A stretch of 64,000 nt of DNA from assembly GCA_027257055.1 (NCBI GenBank), contig JAPVLO010000404.1, forward strand, positions 992,001 to 1,056,000, read 5' to 3'. Shown here in pieces: positions 13,041 through 24,690 of the stretch. The DNA comes from Cephalopachus bancanus (Eukaryota; Chordata; Mammalia; Primates; Tarsiidae). The position numbers and the translations under genes were made by a program. The notes below the pieces were generated by a model, which saw only the letters and a list, made by a program, of their open reading frames with translations, had not been told where the DNA came from and ran no database searches. The first letter of the stretch is position 1. The number at the start of each line of letters is the position of its first letter.

Positions 13041-13283
13041 CTAATGCCAATAATTAGTCATCTCTTCTAAGATGTTCCATAGTGATACAATGTTGGAAGT
13101 ATCCCTTAGGATACTGCACTGGTGAAAATCCTTAGGTAAATGTGTGATTTTCTTTGGCAGTATGTAGCCATTTAAGATAATTTCATAAGGAGATGGCAAA
13201 TCTAACCTGTGCACATCGAAATAGACTCTATTCCATTTAGGGGAGAGACTCCAAAGCAGAGTTTTTAATGCCCTGGCATGACT

Positions 13284-13614
13284 GATTGAATTCTTTTTGT
13301 TGCTGTTGTTGTTTGTTTTGTTTTGTTTTTTGAGTCAGAGTCTCATTCTGTCGCCCAGGCTGGACACACTCACGGCCACTGCAGCCTCAACTTGCTGGGC
13401 TCTGGTGATCCTTCTGCCTCAGCCTTCCAAGGAGCTGAAACCACAGGTATGCACTACCACGCCTGGCTAATTTTTTGATTTATTGTAGAGACGAGGTCTT
13501 GCCAAGTTGCCGGGATTGGTCTTGAACCCATGGGCTCAGGCAACCCACTCGCCTCGGCCTCCCAAAGTGCTAGGATGACAGGCTGAGCCACTGAGCACAG
13601 CCGATTCAATTCTT
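13284..13614 (-). mobile_element. Young lineage-specific Alu, minus strand, with TSD
   Basis: Antisense Alu dimer with poly-T/TG tail, GAGTCAGAGTCTCATTCTG, CACGGCCACTGCAGCC, TTTGATTTATTGTAGAGACG and GACAGGCTGAGCCACTGAGC. These features are shared by the other young Alus here but not by AluJ/S/Y. The flanks repeat GATTGAATTCTT (13284-13295) and GATTCAATTCTT (13603-13614), a 12-bp TSD with one mismatch. Confidence 0.93.
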
Positions 13615-13631
13615 AATAAGCAATCCATTTT

Positions 13632-13697
13632 GTTTTCTTTCCTTCCTCCTTTCCTTTCTCCCTTCCTCCACTCTTCCCTCCCTTCTCTTCTCTTGCT
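13632..13697. repeat. CT-rich polypyrimidine tract
   Basis: About 65 bases almost entirely C and T (TTCCTT, CCCTTCC repeats) between two Alus. It could adopt triplex-type structures; no coding role. Confidence 0.85.
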
Positions 13698-13737
13698 TCT
13701 ACTTGGTGCCAAACAGTGCATTTTATTTGTGATATAA

Positions 13738-14074
13738 AAAGTAACATGGGCCTGGAGCAGTGACTCTCACGTGTAATCCCAGCACTTTGGGAGGCTGAGG
13801 TAGATGAGTTGCTTGGGTCATGAGTTCAAGACCAGCCTGAGCAATATAGCGAAACCTAGTCTCCATAAAAAAAATTAAAATAAAATAAAACATAAATAGC
13901 CAGATGTGGTAGTGTGCACCTCTAGTTCCAGCTACTTGGGAGGCTGAGGTAGAAGGATTGACTGAGCCCAGGTGGTCAAGACTGCTGTCAGCCATGATCC
14001 TCGTAATCATGCCATTGCACTCAGCGTGGGTGACAAAGTGAGACCCAGACTCAAAAAAACAGAAAGTAACCATG
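13738..14074 (+). mobile_element. AluJ-like dimer, plus strand, with TSD
   Basis: Sense Alu: GTAATCCCAGCACTTTGGG, TTCAAGACCAGCCTGAGCAA, a middle A-rich linker, GCTACTTGGGAGGCTGAGG, then AAAAAAACAG. The flanks repeat AAAGTAACATG (13738-13748) and AAAGTAACCATG (14063-14074), the TSD. It is diverged and lacks the private young-Alu features, so it is older than the Alu just upstream. Confidence 0.9.
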
Positions 14075-15090
14075 GGTGTCTCCATCTCTTAGGTGGTGGC
14101 TGGCCACTAGTTGCTGTGCCTTCTGTCCCTTTAAGTGGCTTTAATTTCAACACTCTGCAACTGAACTTTTCAGCAAAAGCATCAGGTGAGAACTCTATGA
14201 GAAGGCATCCTATGAGACAATATGAACAGAATGGAGAGATGATCCTCCTCCCGTTCTTTCTCTGCTCTTCAAGCCATCTTGCCTCTCTTAGATTCCCTGT
14301 CCTGTATTGCCTGGCTCAGGTTCTTGTTCATCCTGCCATGTTGCCACTGGCTTCCCTGAGTGCATCACTGAGCTGTGAAAGGGTGGTGCCTTATTTACTC
14401 ACTCCCAGGCCTGGTGCATGCTACTCAATTTATCAGGAGGATTGAAAGGTCTCTTGCTAAAAATTAAAAAAATAAATGCTTCTAGGAAGTCATATAGCTG
14501 AGCATACAGGTTAATTTTATTGAGAACCTTAGTCAGAATATGTTATCAGCCAGATGAAAGCAAGACTAACTTGGGGAAGAAGCAGAGAGATGGTAGATGC
14601 GTCAAACAAAAGACGATAAGAGCACCAGATTGAACAAATGGGTGGAGGAGAAGAGGCTCCAAGTATATTTCCTTTAAAAAAAATTGCCTTAAGCTTTCCA
14701 TTCAAATCACCGTGTGCTTCTTGAACTAGCTATTAATATTAGACTTTAGGTTAATTAGCATTTCAAAGAAGTAGAGACAATGGGTTATGATTCTGTGAGT
14801 CACCCGCGCCCATGAATGACAGCTTGACTAACCCAGTGACACACACAGGTCCCAGCCTCTCCCCTCCCCTGCACTTGACTTCTCAGAACTCTCCCTTAAT
14901 CTTGATCTTCGTGCGTGTCTCCCAAATTTGATTTTATGCCCCTTTTGCCTCTTGTAATGAATCTGTTTTCGGAATTCTTTCCCCATCTCTTTGTATGTTT
15001 GCACATTTATTTCTCCCTTTGTGAGTAGCTTTCTCTCTCTTTCTCTGACTTTTCCCCTAAAAGGTCATTGATTCTGAATTATAAAAGAAC
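14075..15090. other. Unique DNA, no gene seen
   Basis: The 157-codon open frame covering 13972-14445 begins inside the Alu and runs into unique DNA; it has no recognisable domain, so I do not call it a gene. The rest is unremarkable. Confidence 0.5.
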
Positions 15091-15094
15091 ACTC

Positions 15095-15500
15095 CCAAAA
15101 CCAGAATTTATTTATAAAAAAGTGTTTATTTATTCCTGCATGTTTAAACCTCAGTCACCTTCATAGTTCTCTCCTCTTGATGCAGTACACCTATCAAGAT
15201 CCTGTTTTCACTGATCAGAACAGTTTTTGAACGCAGCAATTTTTATGCCTCGCAGTGCGTCTGCCATTTTTTGTTTCACCTCTTCCACATTAGCAAAATG
15301 TTTCTCCTTGAGGACTTTTTTCATAGAGAAACAAAACAAAAGAAAAGCCACTTGGGGTGAGATCAGGTGAATAGGAAGGGTGGGGCAGTGGTCATACTGC
15401 TTTTGATCAAAAACTGTTGAACATTCAGCATGGTGTGGGTAGGTCTGCTCATAAATCAGTCATCATGAAATGGACAAATGTGTTGAAAGAATCCTCAAAA
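15095..15500 (-). pseudogene. Tc1/mariner-type transposase remnant
   Basis: The minus strand encodes a recognisable end of a mariner-type DDE/D transposase, the enzyme that cuts and pastes the transposon at TA sites. The block SYSPDLTPSG (near 15355-15385) matches the family's conserved YSPDLAPxD region, which carries the third catalytic aspartate; here a glycine follows PS, so that aspartate appears lost. After a frameshift, KKVLKEKHFANVEEVKQKM and ALRGIKIAAFKNC follow, then an internal stop (probably a former Trp codon), KQDLDRC and a stop after YEGD. Only the C-terminal part remains, and I could not identify terminal inverted repeats. It is an old, dead DNA-transposon copy. Superfamily is confident; the exact family is not assigned. 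Confidence 0.78.
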
Positions 15501-15546
15501 AACAACAACAACAACAACAACAACAAAAAAAAAAAAAAAAAAAAAC
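15500..15546. repeat. (CAA)n / A-rich microsatellite
   Basis: Eight or so AAC triplets followed by an A run of about 20. It abuts the transposase remnant and may have grown from an A-rich site. Confidence 0.95.
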
Positions 15547-15662
15547 ACTGAATGCAGCCTCTCACAACAACTAGCTGGTACACTGATGCCAATTACCTAG
15601 TGGGGGAAGTATGTACTACAAGGAGCCTGCCCTCCAAAAGATATTTCCAGTTTTTGGGGAGT

Positions 15663-15675
15663 CCCCCCCCCCCCC
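15663..15675. repeat. Poly-C run (13 C)
   Basis: Thirteen consecutive C bases, unusual in this AT-rich setting; the length is prone to sequencing or replication slippage. Confidence 0.95.
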
Positions 15676-16645
15676 GGTACATGTTTAAAATATTAATTGC
15701 AGTTATTTAACAAAGATTTACAATCTTAGTTTTCTGTTAAATAACAAGAAAGTTGAATGTTTAAAATTTTACATTTCAAAAGAAAGTAAAAGAGGTGTTT
15801 TTTTTTTGTTGTTTTGGGGTTTTGTTTTGTTTTTGCTATGCAATCCACTCCCCTTTGGACTTCAGGCTGGACTAGAATATTTCAATACAAAAAGAATTAT
15901 CTGTCCTGATTTAAGCTGTTATTTTAATGTTCTTAGACAATGCATTTAGTCTATACCTGGCATCATAGACTATTGTTGTGTTTTCCGGTCCACTAGTTTT
16001 ATGCCACAGGTTCATGAACTGGCCTAACTACAGAAACCATTATCTGAAATCTTTACCAAACAGTAAAAGGATAGAAAAGGAGAGAAAGCATCCAGACACT
16101 GAAAGACACTATACAAATCTCAGCCTGTATACCGGACTCACTCACATTTCTTTTTCTTCCTTCTATACTTCGGAACACCCTGGCTTTTTTGTTCAGAATC
16201 CTAGCGTGTCTGGAAAATAATATCGCACATGCTGGATCTTGGAAGTAACCATATTTTCTTTTTACTTCTACCTCTCTTTAGGTCATTCTGCTAAAGCTTT
16301 TCCTCTCTGCTCATAAAGTTTTGACCTTACCATTCGGTTTCTCCCAAGAAGCCCCTGAACTGGACCAACTTTGTGATTTCTGTTTGCGAAAACATCTTCC
16401 ATCTACCTCCTGATGGAATTGGGAGTGGGGGCCTTTCACTTTAAGTCAAATTTTATCTCCCTCCTCTTTAGTCTCAGTGTCCTCCCTGCTGGAGAGTTGC
16501 TTCCCAGTTCATCGGGGTCCTCTCTGCATCTTAGACTTCTAATACTAACCCGCAAACCAACACCTACCCTTAGGATATGTGACTTGGAACATTTCACAGT
16601 GTCATTTGTAAAATTGGTCACGTTGGAAATGAAATTTTAGTTTAA
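15676..16645. other. Unique DNA, no gene seen
   Basis: Contains a T-rich run near 15800 and small open frames (up to 80 codons) without recognisable domains. Confidence 0.5.
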
Positions 16646-19147
16646 TTAAAGATTGGTGTCATTTAAAAAAGATTGACAAATAGATTTATGGGGGTGCAAA
16701 ATGATGTTTTGATACATGTATTCGTTGTGATATGATCAAATCAGAGTAATGGACATGTCTGTCACCTCCAATACTTATAGTTTCTTTGTGGTGAGAACAC
16801 TGAAATTCTCTTAGCTATTTTGAAATATAGTATCATTAATCATAGTCACCATGCTGTGCAATGAAACCACAGAGCTCATTCCTCTTATCTAACCCTAACT
16901 TTGTACCCCTTGACCAGCAACTCCCCTTTCCCTGCTCACCTTCAACCTCCCAGCATCTGGTAATGCCCTCCACTCTCTGTGACTACTGTTTCAACTTTTT
17001 AAATTTCCACATATAAGTGAGATTAAGCAGTATTCATCTCTGTGCCTGGCTTCTTTCACTTAGTATGCTATGCTCTGCGTTTATACATGCTGTTGTAAAT
17101 GACGTAATTTCCTGGGTGTTTTTTTTTTGTTGATGTTGTTGTTCCTCTTGTTTTTTTCAGGCTGAATAGTTGTCCGTTGTATATATCTACTACATTTCAA
17201 AATCCATTCATCAGTTTATGGACACTTAGGTTATTTACATATTTTGGCTATTATAAATCATGCTGCAATGAATATAGAAGTGCAAATATATCTTGGGTAT
17301 GCTGATTTCAGTTCCTTTGGGTATATACCCAGTAGTGGGATTGCTGGGTCATACGACAATTGTATTTTTAGTTTTTGAGGACTCTCCATGATGTTTTCCA
17401 AAATGCACAATAATTTTTAATACCGCCAATAATGTATAAGTGTTCCCTTTTCGTTACAACCTTGCTAACATTTGTTATCTGTCATTTTTTTTATAATAGC
17501 CACTGTAACAGGGGTAAGGATAAATTTTCATTTCTCTAATGATTAGAGATGTTAAGCACTTAAGCCATTTGTAGGTCTTCTTTTGAGAAATGTCTATTCA
17601 GTTTCTCTGCCCATTTTTTTAAGCAAACTTATGTTTCTTGTTATTGAGTAGTTTGAGTTCCTTCGTATTTCTGATATCCAGTGTAGGTTTTACAAATATT
17701 TTCTCCCAATCTGTATGTTTTCTCTATACTTTATGAACTGTTCCCTTTGCAGCACAGAAGCCCTTTAATTGGATGCAATCCCATTTGTCTATTTTTGTTT
17801 TTATTTTCTGTGCTTTTGGGGTCACATGCAAAAAGAAAAAAATCTCTGCCCAGACCTATATCATGGGGTTTTTTCCTATGTTTCCTTTAGGTCATTTTAC
17901 AGGTTTCAGTCTTACATTTAAGACTTTAATTCATTTTGAGTGAAGTCTTGTATGTATAAGGGATGAGCTAAGGGTCCATATTGATTCTTTTGCATGTGAC
18001 TATCCAGTCTTCCCGGCATCATTTGTCAGAGACTGTGCTTTCCATTTTGTATCCTTGGCACCTTTGTTGAAAATCATTTGACCACAGATGTGTGGGTTTA
18101 TTTCTCTGCTGTCTATCCTATTGCATTGGTTGATGTGTCTGTTTTTATGCCAGATTCATGCTATTTGATTACTGTAGCTTTGTGATATATTTTAAAATCC
18201 GGTAGTGTGATGCCTCCAGCTTTGTTCTTTTTGACCAAGTTTACTTTGGCTATTTGGACTCTTTTTCAGTTCCTTAAAAATTTTAGGATTTTTTTTTCTT
18301 GTTCTGTGAAGAATGACATTGGGATTTTGATATGGATTGCATGGACTCTGTAGGTCGCTTTGGGTAGTATGGACATTTTAATCATATTGACTCTTCCGAC
18401 CTGGGAACACAAGGTATCCTTCCATTTATTTGTGTTATCAAAGGTTTATAGTTTTTGGTGTATAGACTTTGACTTCCTTGGTTTAGTCCTAAATGGTTTA
18501 AATTTTTTCATACTATTGTCATTAAGATTGTTTCCTTGATTTATTTTTCAGTTAGCTTATTATTAGTATATAGCAATGATACTGATTTTTCGTAAGTTGA
18601 TTTATGTATCCTGCACTCTTACTTAAGTTTTTATTTATTTATTTTAAAGATGTGGGGTACAGTTCAGGGTTAGGTATACAAACGTTTATTATGCAGTTAC
18701 CCTTGTTGATGAGGTGTGTCCCTCCCTCCCCTAGCAGCTTCCCTCAACTGCCAATCCCATCCCCCTCCCCTGTCAGTTTCCCACTACTGCCAATCCCTTT
18801 CTTAAAGTAATATAATTGTTCAAGGTCCACTTATGAGTGAGAACATATGGTACTCTGTTCTTTGTTTTTGAGATAGATCACTGAGTATGATAGCAATTCT
18901 AGCAGTTTTGATGGAGTCTCTAGAATTTTCTCTATGCAAGATCATATTGTTAGAAAAGAGACGGTTTTACTTCATCCTTTCTACTTGGATGTCTTTATTT
19001 CTTTCTCTTGTCTAATTGCCCTGGTTATGACTTCCAGAACTATGTTGATGAGAAGTGGTGAGAATGGGCATCCTTGTCTTGTTTCTTATCTTAGAGGAAC
19101 AAGTTTTTAGCTTTTGACCATTAAATGTGCTGTTAGATATTATTGTT
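16646..19147 (-). mobile_element. Old L1, minus strand, interrupted by a younger L1
   Basis: Antisense L1 with an old-type 3'UTR (TTTATGGGGGTGCAAAATG, GTTTCTTTGTGGTGAGAACA), then ORF2 C-terminus through RT. Matching blocks include GGGTATATACCCAGTAGTGG (17321) and GAATGGGCATCCTTGTCTTG (19064). It is heavily diverged. The continuity between the sequence ending CACTCTTACTT (about 18625) and that resuming at TTCTAGCAGTTTTGATGG (about 18895) shows that the segment between them is an insertion. Confidence 0.88.
18626..18891 (-). mobile_element. Young L1 3' fragment nested inside the old L1
   Basis: About 265 bp of antisense young L1: T-rich tail, AAAGATGTGGGGTACAG, the short-form 3'UTR and the end of ORF2 (AGTGAGAACATATGGTAC, ATCACTGAGTATG). 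On both sides the older L1 continues. No clear TSD was found, and a few bases of the host L1 appear to be missing, so a small target deletion is possible. Confidence 0.85.
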
Positions 19148-19228
19148 GGCATCATTTTTTTTAAGGCAGGATTTATTGAGAAGACAGAAAAGCTCCCATA
19201 GTGGGAGAAAATCCAAGGCATTATTTTT
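19148..19228 (-). mobile_element. Tiny (about 55 bp) polyadenylated retrocopy of an LTR-like 3' end, with TSD
   Basis: On the minus strand it reads CTCCCACTATGGGAGC, TTTTCTGTCTTCTC, AATAAA, TCCTGCCTT, then a short poly-A. This looks like the end of a retroviral-type LTR transcript just after its polyadenylation signal. The flanks repeat GGCATCATTTTT (19148-19159) and GGCATTATTTTT (19217-19228), a 12-bp TSD with one mismatch. A tail plus TSD points to L1-driven insertion. A related copy lies at 34881-34966 on the other strand. Confidence 0.6.
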
Positions 19229-20992
19229 AATAATAAAAATGTTTTGAAAAAAGCTTGAATTGTAGTGCAAATTGCTTATGGAAGGTATTTTTATCATGAG
19301 ATAAAAGATTATGGATCAGAAAAATGTTAGTGACAAGAAAAGATATTAAAACTCCCCTTATATTTCTTCAACTTAGGTCTAAAAATGGCACAATAAATCA
19401 GAAATGAAAAGATTAACAAAACAAAAAGGAAATCTGATATATAGTATTTGCACAATTTGGATAGAGAAAAATTGAGGATAATCTTCCAGGGACTCAGCAC
19501 TACAGGAGAAGGGGGTATTAAGGTGGGGTGGAATAGAATTGGTACATATTGATATGGGATGTGACTAGAACAATATGTGTGCAGTGGGTAGAAGTCATGC
19601 ATTCATTCATTCATTCAGTCAGTGGATTGTATGTTTTAAAAAACTATTTGCTCCTATTTTGTGCCAGTCATTGTCCTAGGTTTTGGAATTTCAACTGTGA
19701 ATAGAAACAGACCACATCAAGTATATTCCTCTACAAGCATTGATTGGGTAATAGCAGAAGAATTTACTGATATAATTTGAAAATATACTTTGAAATATCT
19801 GTTTTTCAGGAAAAGAACTCAAATCATACAAGTTTATAGCTTGAGTTCTAGTTATCTGGAGGGTAGAATCAGAGATTTCCATGTTGAAATGACATTGATG
19901 CAAATATTAAAGTGGAAGTGAAGCGACCATTCTCTTTGTTTTGTGTTGCTTTAGCATTGGAAATCCTTGGCAACCTTGGCATTTAAAAGGAAAGATTCAG
20001 TTCCCAGGGAGTCGTTGAACATATGGAGCAAAGAAAAATGTCTGAAAGATATCTTGGATGGTAGAAACAGGAAATTAAGTTCTAGGAATTCATGGCTGGG
20101 TCACATGTTGGTAGTGTTTTCAAGACAGAGCAAATTAGTTGAGATTGTTTTGTACACAGGCTCTTCAACAGTGAGTAAACTGTCTAAGGTGTTGTTTTAA
20201 GAATGGTGATAAGAGGTTGTTAAATGATTGAAATAGTACAGGGCTAAAGACAAGATCAGGTAAAAGATTGCTGTACCAAGCAGGCATGGAGTAATACGGT
20301 CATGAATCAAGACAACTTCATGTCCATGTGAAAAATAGCCAGGATGTGTTTTCTGTATGTGCTCCATCTTTTCAGCTGATTTCCTTAAAAATGGAGTTGT
20401 GTGTGAGTATCTTAAAAGTCATACATTCAGCAAAGTCTTGCCCTATTCTCTCAGGAATATTTTTATTGCTACTCCCCCAGAATCCCACAGAATTCTATTT
20501 CTACCTCTTAGTGCACACTCTATGAAACAATTAATTATTTAAGTTCTTATTCCCTGAAAAAAAAAACTGATAACTTCCCATTGGTTGGGAGAGTTCCTAT
20601 TTATTTTACATAGGGTACTTAAGGCAGAATTTGAAAAATAATGGAGACACAATAGATATTGTTATTGATTGACTAAGTGACTAAATGAATAGAATTAGCA
20701 TTTGCATTTTTTGTATTTTCCACTTGTACTTTGCCTTGTTGCTTTTCTTCTTAGTGTATTTTCAAGCCAATAATTTTCTTGCTGAAATCAGTTGCATGCC
20801 TAAAGTAGAAACGTTGATTTCTTTTCTAGACACAGGGAGGGAGTAGTAACTGTTTTATCTAACAGAATTATTATTGTTTTCAATATAGTATGTAAACAAA
20901 CATTTTCTGTTTCTCCATTCTTAGTGTCTGGTCTCAAAGATTCCTCAACAAAACTGTTTACTCTTCTCTCTGTCTTATATATCTGTCCCTTC
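19229..20992. other. Mostly unique DNA; possible ancient repeat near 19.6-19.7 kb
   Basis: The stretch at 19600-19720 (four ATTC units, then TTTTGTGCCAGTCATTGTCC and TGTGAATAGAAACAG) resembles a common ancient mammalian repeat of uncertain family. No gene is supported; open frames reach 91 codons without domains. Confidence 0.45.
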
Positions 20993-21048
20993 CTTCCTTC
21001 CTTCATTCCTTCTTTCCTTCCTTCCTTCCTTTTTTCTTTCCATCCTAT
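20993..21048. repeat. (TTCC)n microsatellite
   Basis: Imperfect TTCC tetranucleotides interrupted by ATTCC and TTTTTTC units; likely variable in length. Confidence 0.92.
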
Positions 21049-21079
21049 GATCTATAAACACATATACATACATATATGA

Positions 21080-21290
21080 ACTCTGAAGCCGGATAAACAT
21101 GAGTTTAAATCTTGTTGACTTCACTTAGCTGTGACCCCAAAATGCCGTATAGTCACTGAGCCTCAGTTTCTGCATCAGGAAATTATGAATAATTTCTCTT
21201 GTCTTGCAGAGTTCATGACAGGATTAGAAATAATATCTGTAAAGCACTCAATAATTGGTACACAATTCATAGTGGCTATCACTTATATTT
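21080..21290 (+). repeat. MIR SINE remnant
   Basis: Shows GAGTTTAAATCTTG...CTTCACTTAGCTGTGACC, GAGCCTCAGTTTCTGCATC and TCTGTAAAGCACTCAATAA in MIR order. Confidence 0.8.
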
Positions 21291-22602
21291 TATGGTGCTA
21301 GTTATTATGCAACTGTATATAGGCATAAATGGCTATTGCTCTCCATACCTGACAATGTTTTCTGATCAACTCTGAAGAATAGAGCGTTAGAAGGAAGGAG
21401 CTGGGTTCTGCACTCCTCCCCCTTCATCAGTATCCAAACCGGAGCCTTCAGGATGGAGGGTGGGATGGGTTCTCTTAGTAGAGAAGACAGTTGTACCATC
21501 TGTACATTAGTTGCTCCTAGAATCCTATGTCCATCTTTCAGCCTTTCTCACTAGGATCACTATCATATAGACAGGAAGAGTGCTTCTTGATATTGGTTTG
21601 TGTCTATACCCAACTCCTGACACATAAACTTTTTTAGCAGAGGAAGCCCAGAATCCTCTGGCCCTGACTAGATTGGAGAAGCAAAACCCCTATTTTATTT
21701 AGAAGAGCCACTTCAGAGTCTCTTACAGTGAAGTGCAAATCTCTCCTCTTCCTTAGCCAGCAGGAAGAAGGGGGCTGGATGCACAAATGCATGTTTCTTC
21801 CCACTTGTAAAGAGAAAGGCTATGGAGAGGGAGTAGGCTGATGTTACAATTTTTTGCTCCATTAGGAGATTAAAAAATGACAGGTGACACTTCTCTTTTA
21901 TAAGCCAGGCACCTAGGGGGAAAAAAGTTGCTTGCTTTGGATTTTCTTTTTAATAAGAAAAACATGCTGAGGCACAGGGAGTTGGAAAATAGAATAGGGA
22001 AGAGATTTGACGAGGAGCTGGGAAGAAGAGTGTTTGCGTTCCTAGTATAGCAGAAAAATGTAATTCTGTAATGTTTGGGACTGTGTTTTGGTGTAGTTTC
22101 ACATTAGCGACTTGACTCAGGAAGTTGAGTTTTTGATCAGGGAGAGCAAAGGTGAAGGAGGTATTTGCAATTTGGTGCCATGTTTAGAGAAGACCTCGGG
22201 TGTTATGGAGAGGGCTTTTGGGAAATCAACCCTTAGCCTAAAATACTGAAGAAGGTGAGGGAGCAGAAGGAAGTAGAAATGACAGAACTATGCCTTGCTC
22301 ACTTGATCATTTTGCCTAAAATCTGATGTGCTTAATGGCCCTGTCTTCTTTAGAACCTTTCAGATCATCTTTTCTAGTAAGATTGGAAGTGGATAGGGGC
22401 TGGGAATGTCTTCAAATGATTTCCTGTTGAGTTGAATAATTCCTTCTCTAGAATTAACCCATAGTAAGGTGCTGTAAATGGAAGGAATGAGCTGATGGTA
22501 GCTAGTTATTCCTTGGGCAAAATAGAGGTCATGAGATGGCCAAAAGATGAACTGCCAGCTTACGTACTGCTTAGTTTTAAAAAGACTCAGTTAGTAGTTA
22601 GC
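21291..22602. other. Unique DNA, no gene seen
   Basis: Somewhat purine-rich; no long open frame, no recognised repeat. Confidence 0.5.
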
Positions 22603-22880
22603 TTCTAGTTTTTTCTGGGTTTTTGTTTTATTTCGTTTTTTGTTTGTTTTTTGTTTTTGAGTCAGAGTCTAACTCCATTGCCCAGGCTGGAGTGCAGTGG
22701 CACGCTCACGCCCATCCCAGCATCGACTTGCTGGGCTCAGGTGATCTTTCCGCCTCAGCCTTCCAAGTAGCCGAAACTACAGGCATGCACTACCACACCC
22801 GCCTAATTTTTTATTTATTGTAGAGATGAGGTCTCGCCAAGTTGCCCAGGCTGTTCTCAAACCCAAATTCCAGTTTTTCT
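22603..22880 (-). mobile_element. Young-type Alu, 5'-truncated, minus strand, with probable TSD
   Basis: Antisense Alu with T/G tail, GAGTCAGAGTCTAACTCC, TTATTTATTGTAGAGATGAG and TCTCGCCAAGTTGCCCAGG; it breaks off in the left arm near 22866, so the copy is 5'-truncated. Flanks TTCTAGTTTTTTCT (22603-22616) and TTCCAGTTTTTCT (22868-22880) form a plausible TSD. Confidence 0.88.
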
Positions 22881-24075
22881 TAACCATCTATTACTATAGA
22901 TGTGCAAAATTGTTTGAGTGGTTACTCAGAAATCAAACAAGCACAATCCTTGTCCTGACAATACCCCTTGACATTGGTTTGTTCCACATTTCATCCAAAG
23001 CCAAAAGTCATGAGTGTAGCCTCCAAGCATTTTGTTATTAGTCCTTACTAACCTCTCTGCTCCTATCTCTTTCTCTAAATTAAGACCCTGCCAGAGAGAT
23101 CTATTTGCAATTTCCACAAGGTGCTGTCCTTGCCTATGCTGTACTCAGTGGTTGGAGCTTTTTCACCTACTTCTCCTCTTGCCCCACTGAATCCTTAGGA
23201 CAGGGTTCAATGTCCTGTAGGAAGTATGGACGGCTGCAGAATGAAGGCAGAATTAGCTGTCTCTCCTATGTGCTGCAGTTAGACTTTGGTACCTTAGAAT
23301 AGCACTTATCACAACATGCTATTTCCTACTCTCCTCTTCCTAGGTCATGAGTGACTTGAGAAGGGATAACATATTTTACTTTTGCTTTTAAGTGTATATA
23401 CATACAGACACACACATACACCACACATACACACACAGCACCTAATGTGCGATTTGACACAGTGTCTGACTTAGTAGGCTGACAAAATAAATGAATGTGT
23501 GAATTTCAAGTGCTTTGTATAATGGATATGAAGCATGCAAATGTTGCATGTTTTCAAATGAGTTACTTTTCTTGAAGAAAACAAACTCCTTGATTCTATT
23601 TTTATTATACAAGTATAAAGATGTATTTAATAAGCCATTTTCAAAGAAAATGTCATAAATGGAGGTCACTAATCATGCAGTAATTCTTGTTCAACCAACT
23701 TCATGTGACTTTCCTCCAAAACCTTCAATACAAATAAATATTAAAATTCTTTGTATAGATGTTAAAATGATTGATATGACAAATTTAAAGATCTAAAAAG
23801 TTATCTGTTTTAATACTAACATTTTAAAACAAAAGTCGCAGAAATTTTCTTCATGTATTTTCCAAAAGAGTAACTTGGACTACGTGATAAACTTATGACA
23901 TATTTTAACAATAGCAGATAAAAAATTAATGCCCATGTTTATTTTATGGAAAAAGTAAATGTTGAATCACAGTATATCTTAATATTTTGGTTCATTGCTT
24001 AAGCATCTGTATATTGTTAATTATGCATGATTGTATTATGCAACATACATAATGTCAGTAATTCTTCCTGTGTGT
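22881..24075. other. Unique DNA with a probable L2 3'-end remnant and an AC-rich tract
   Basis: Around 23160-23480, phrases such as AGTGACTTGAGAAGGG, ACCTAATGTGCGATTTG and ACAAAATAAATGAATGTGTG recall the L2 3' end (plus strand). A CA-rich simple repeat (23398-23440) interrupts it. No gene supported. Confidence 0.45.
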
Positions 24076-24389
24076 CTGAAAAGATTTTTTTTTTTTGAGT
24101 CAGAGTCTCACTCTGTCGCCCAGTCTGGAGTGCAGTGGCACGCTCACAGCCACTGCAGCCTTGACCTGCTGGGCTCCGGCGATCCTTCTGCCTCAGCCTT
24201 CCAAGTTGCTGGAACTACAGGCGTGCGCTACCACATCCGACTCATTTTTGATTGATTGTAGAGACGAGGTCTCGCCAAGCTTCCCAGGCTGGTCTCGAAC
24301 CCATGGGCTCAGACAATTGCCTCACCTCGGCCTCCCAAACTGCTGGGATGACAGGCTGAGTCTCCGAGCTCAACCTGAGATAGATTTTT
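24076..24389 (-). mobile_element. Young lineage-specific Alu, minus strand, with probable TSD
   Basis: Full-length antisense Alu (GAGTCAGAGTCTCACTCTG, CACTGCAGCCTTGACCTGC, GATTGATTGTAGAGACGAGG, GATGACAGGCTGAGTCTCC). Flanks CTGAAAAGATTTTT (24076-24089) and CTGAGATAGATTTTT (24375-24389) are probably the TSD. Confidence 0.92.
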
Positions 24390-24479
24390 GAATGAGAGAT
24401 TTATTTACTGAATTTGAGGGAAAGAAAAATAAGTTAGAATAAAGTACAAGGCATGACCAGAGCTGGGAGTTAGCTGGTA

Positions 24480-24690
24480 AAAATAGTGGAATCAAACAAA
24501 CTTGTGTTCACATTCTGACTTCCTCTTTTGCTAGCTCTGAGAGCTTAAGTTACTTAACCATCCCGAGTTCCCTTTTGCTTATATGGAACAGGTTGATAAT
24601 GTTACCTGGTTCAAATTGTCGTTAAGAGGTTTGGAAGAGATAATGTAGCAAAGGCACTCAGCCCAGTTCCCAAATAAGTGTCGTGTAAAG
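24480..24690 (+). repeat. MIR SINE remnant
   Basis: CTAGCTCTGAGAGCTTAAGT, TACTTAACCATCCCGAG, GGAAGAGATAATGTAGCAAA and GGCACTCAGCCCAGTTCCC follow MIR order. Confidence 0.75.

Noticed and set aside
13972..14445. 157-codon open frame on the plus strand
   Set aside because: Its first third is Alu sequence and the rest shows no domain; open frames through Alus are common and not evidence of a gene.
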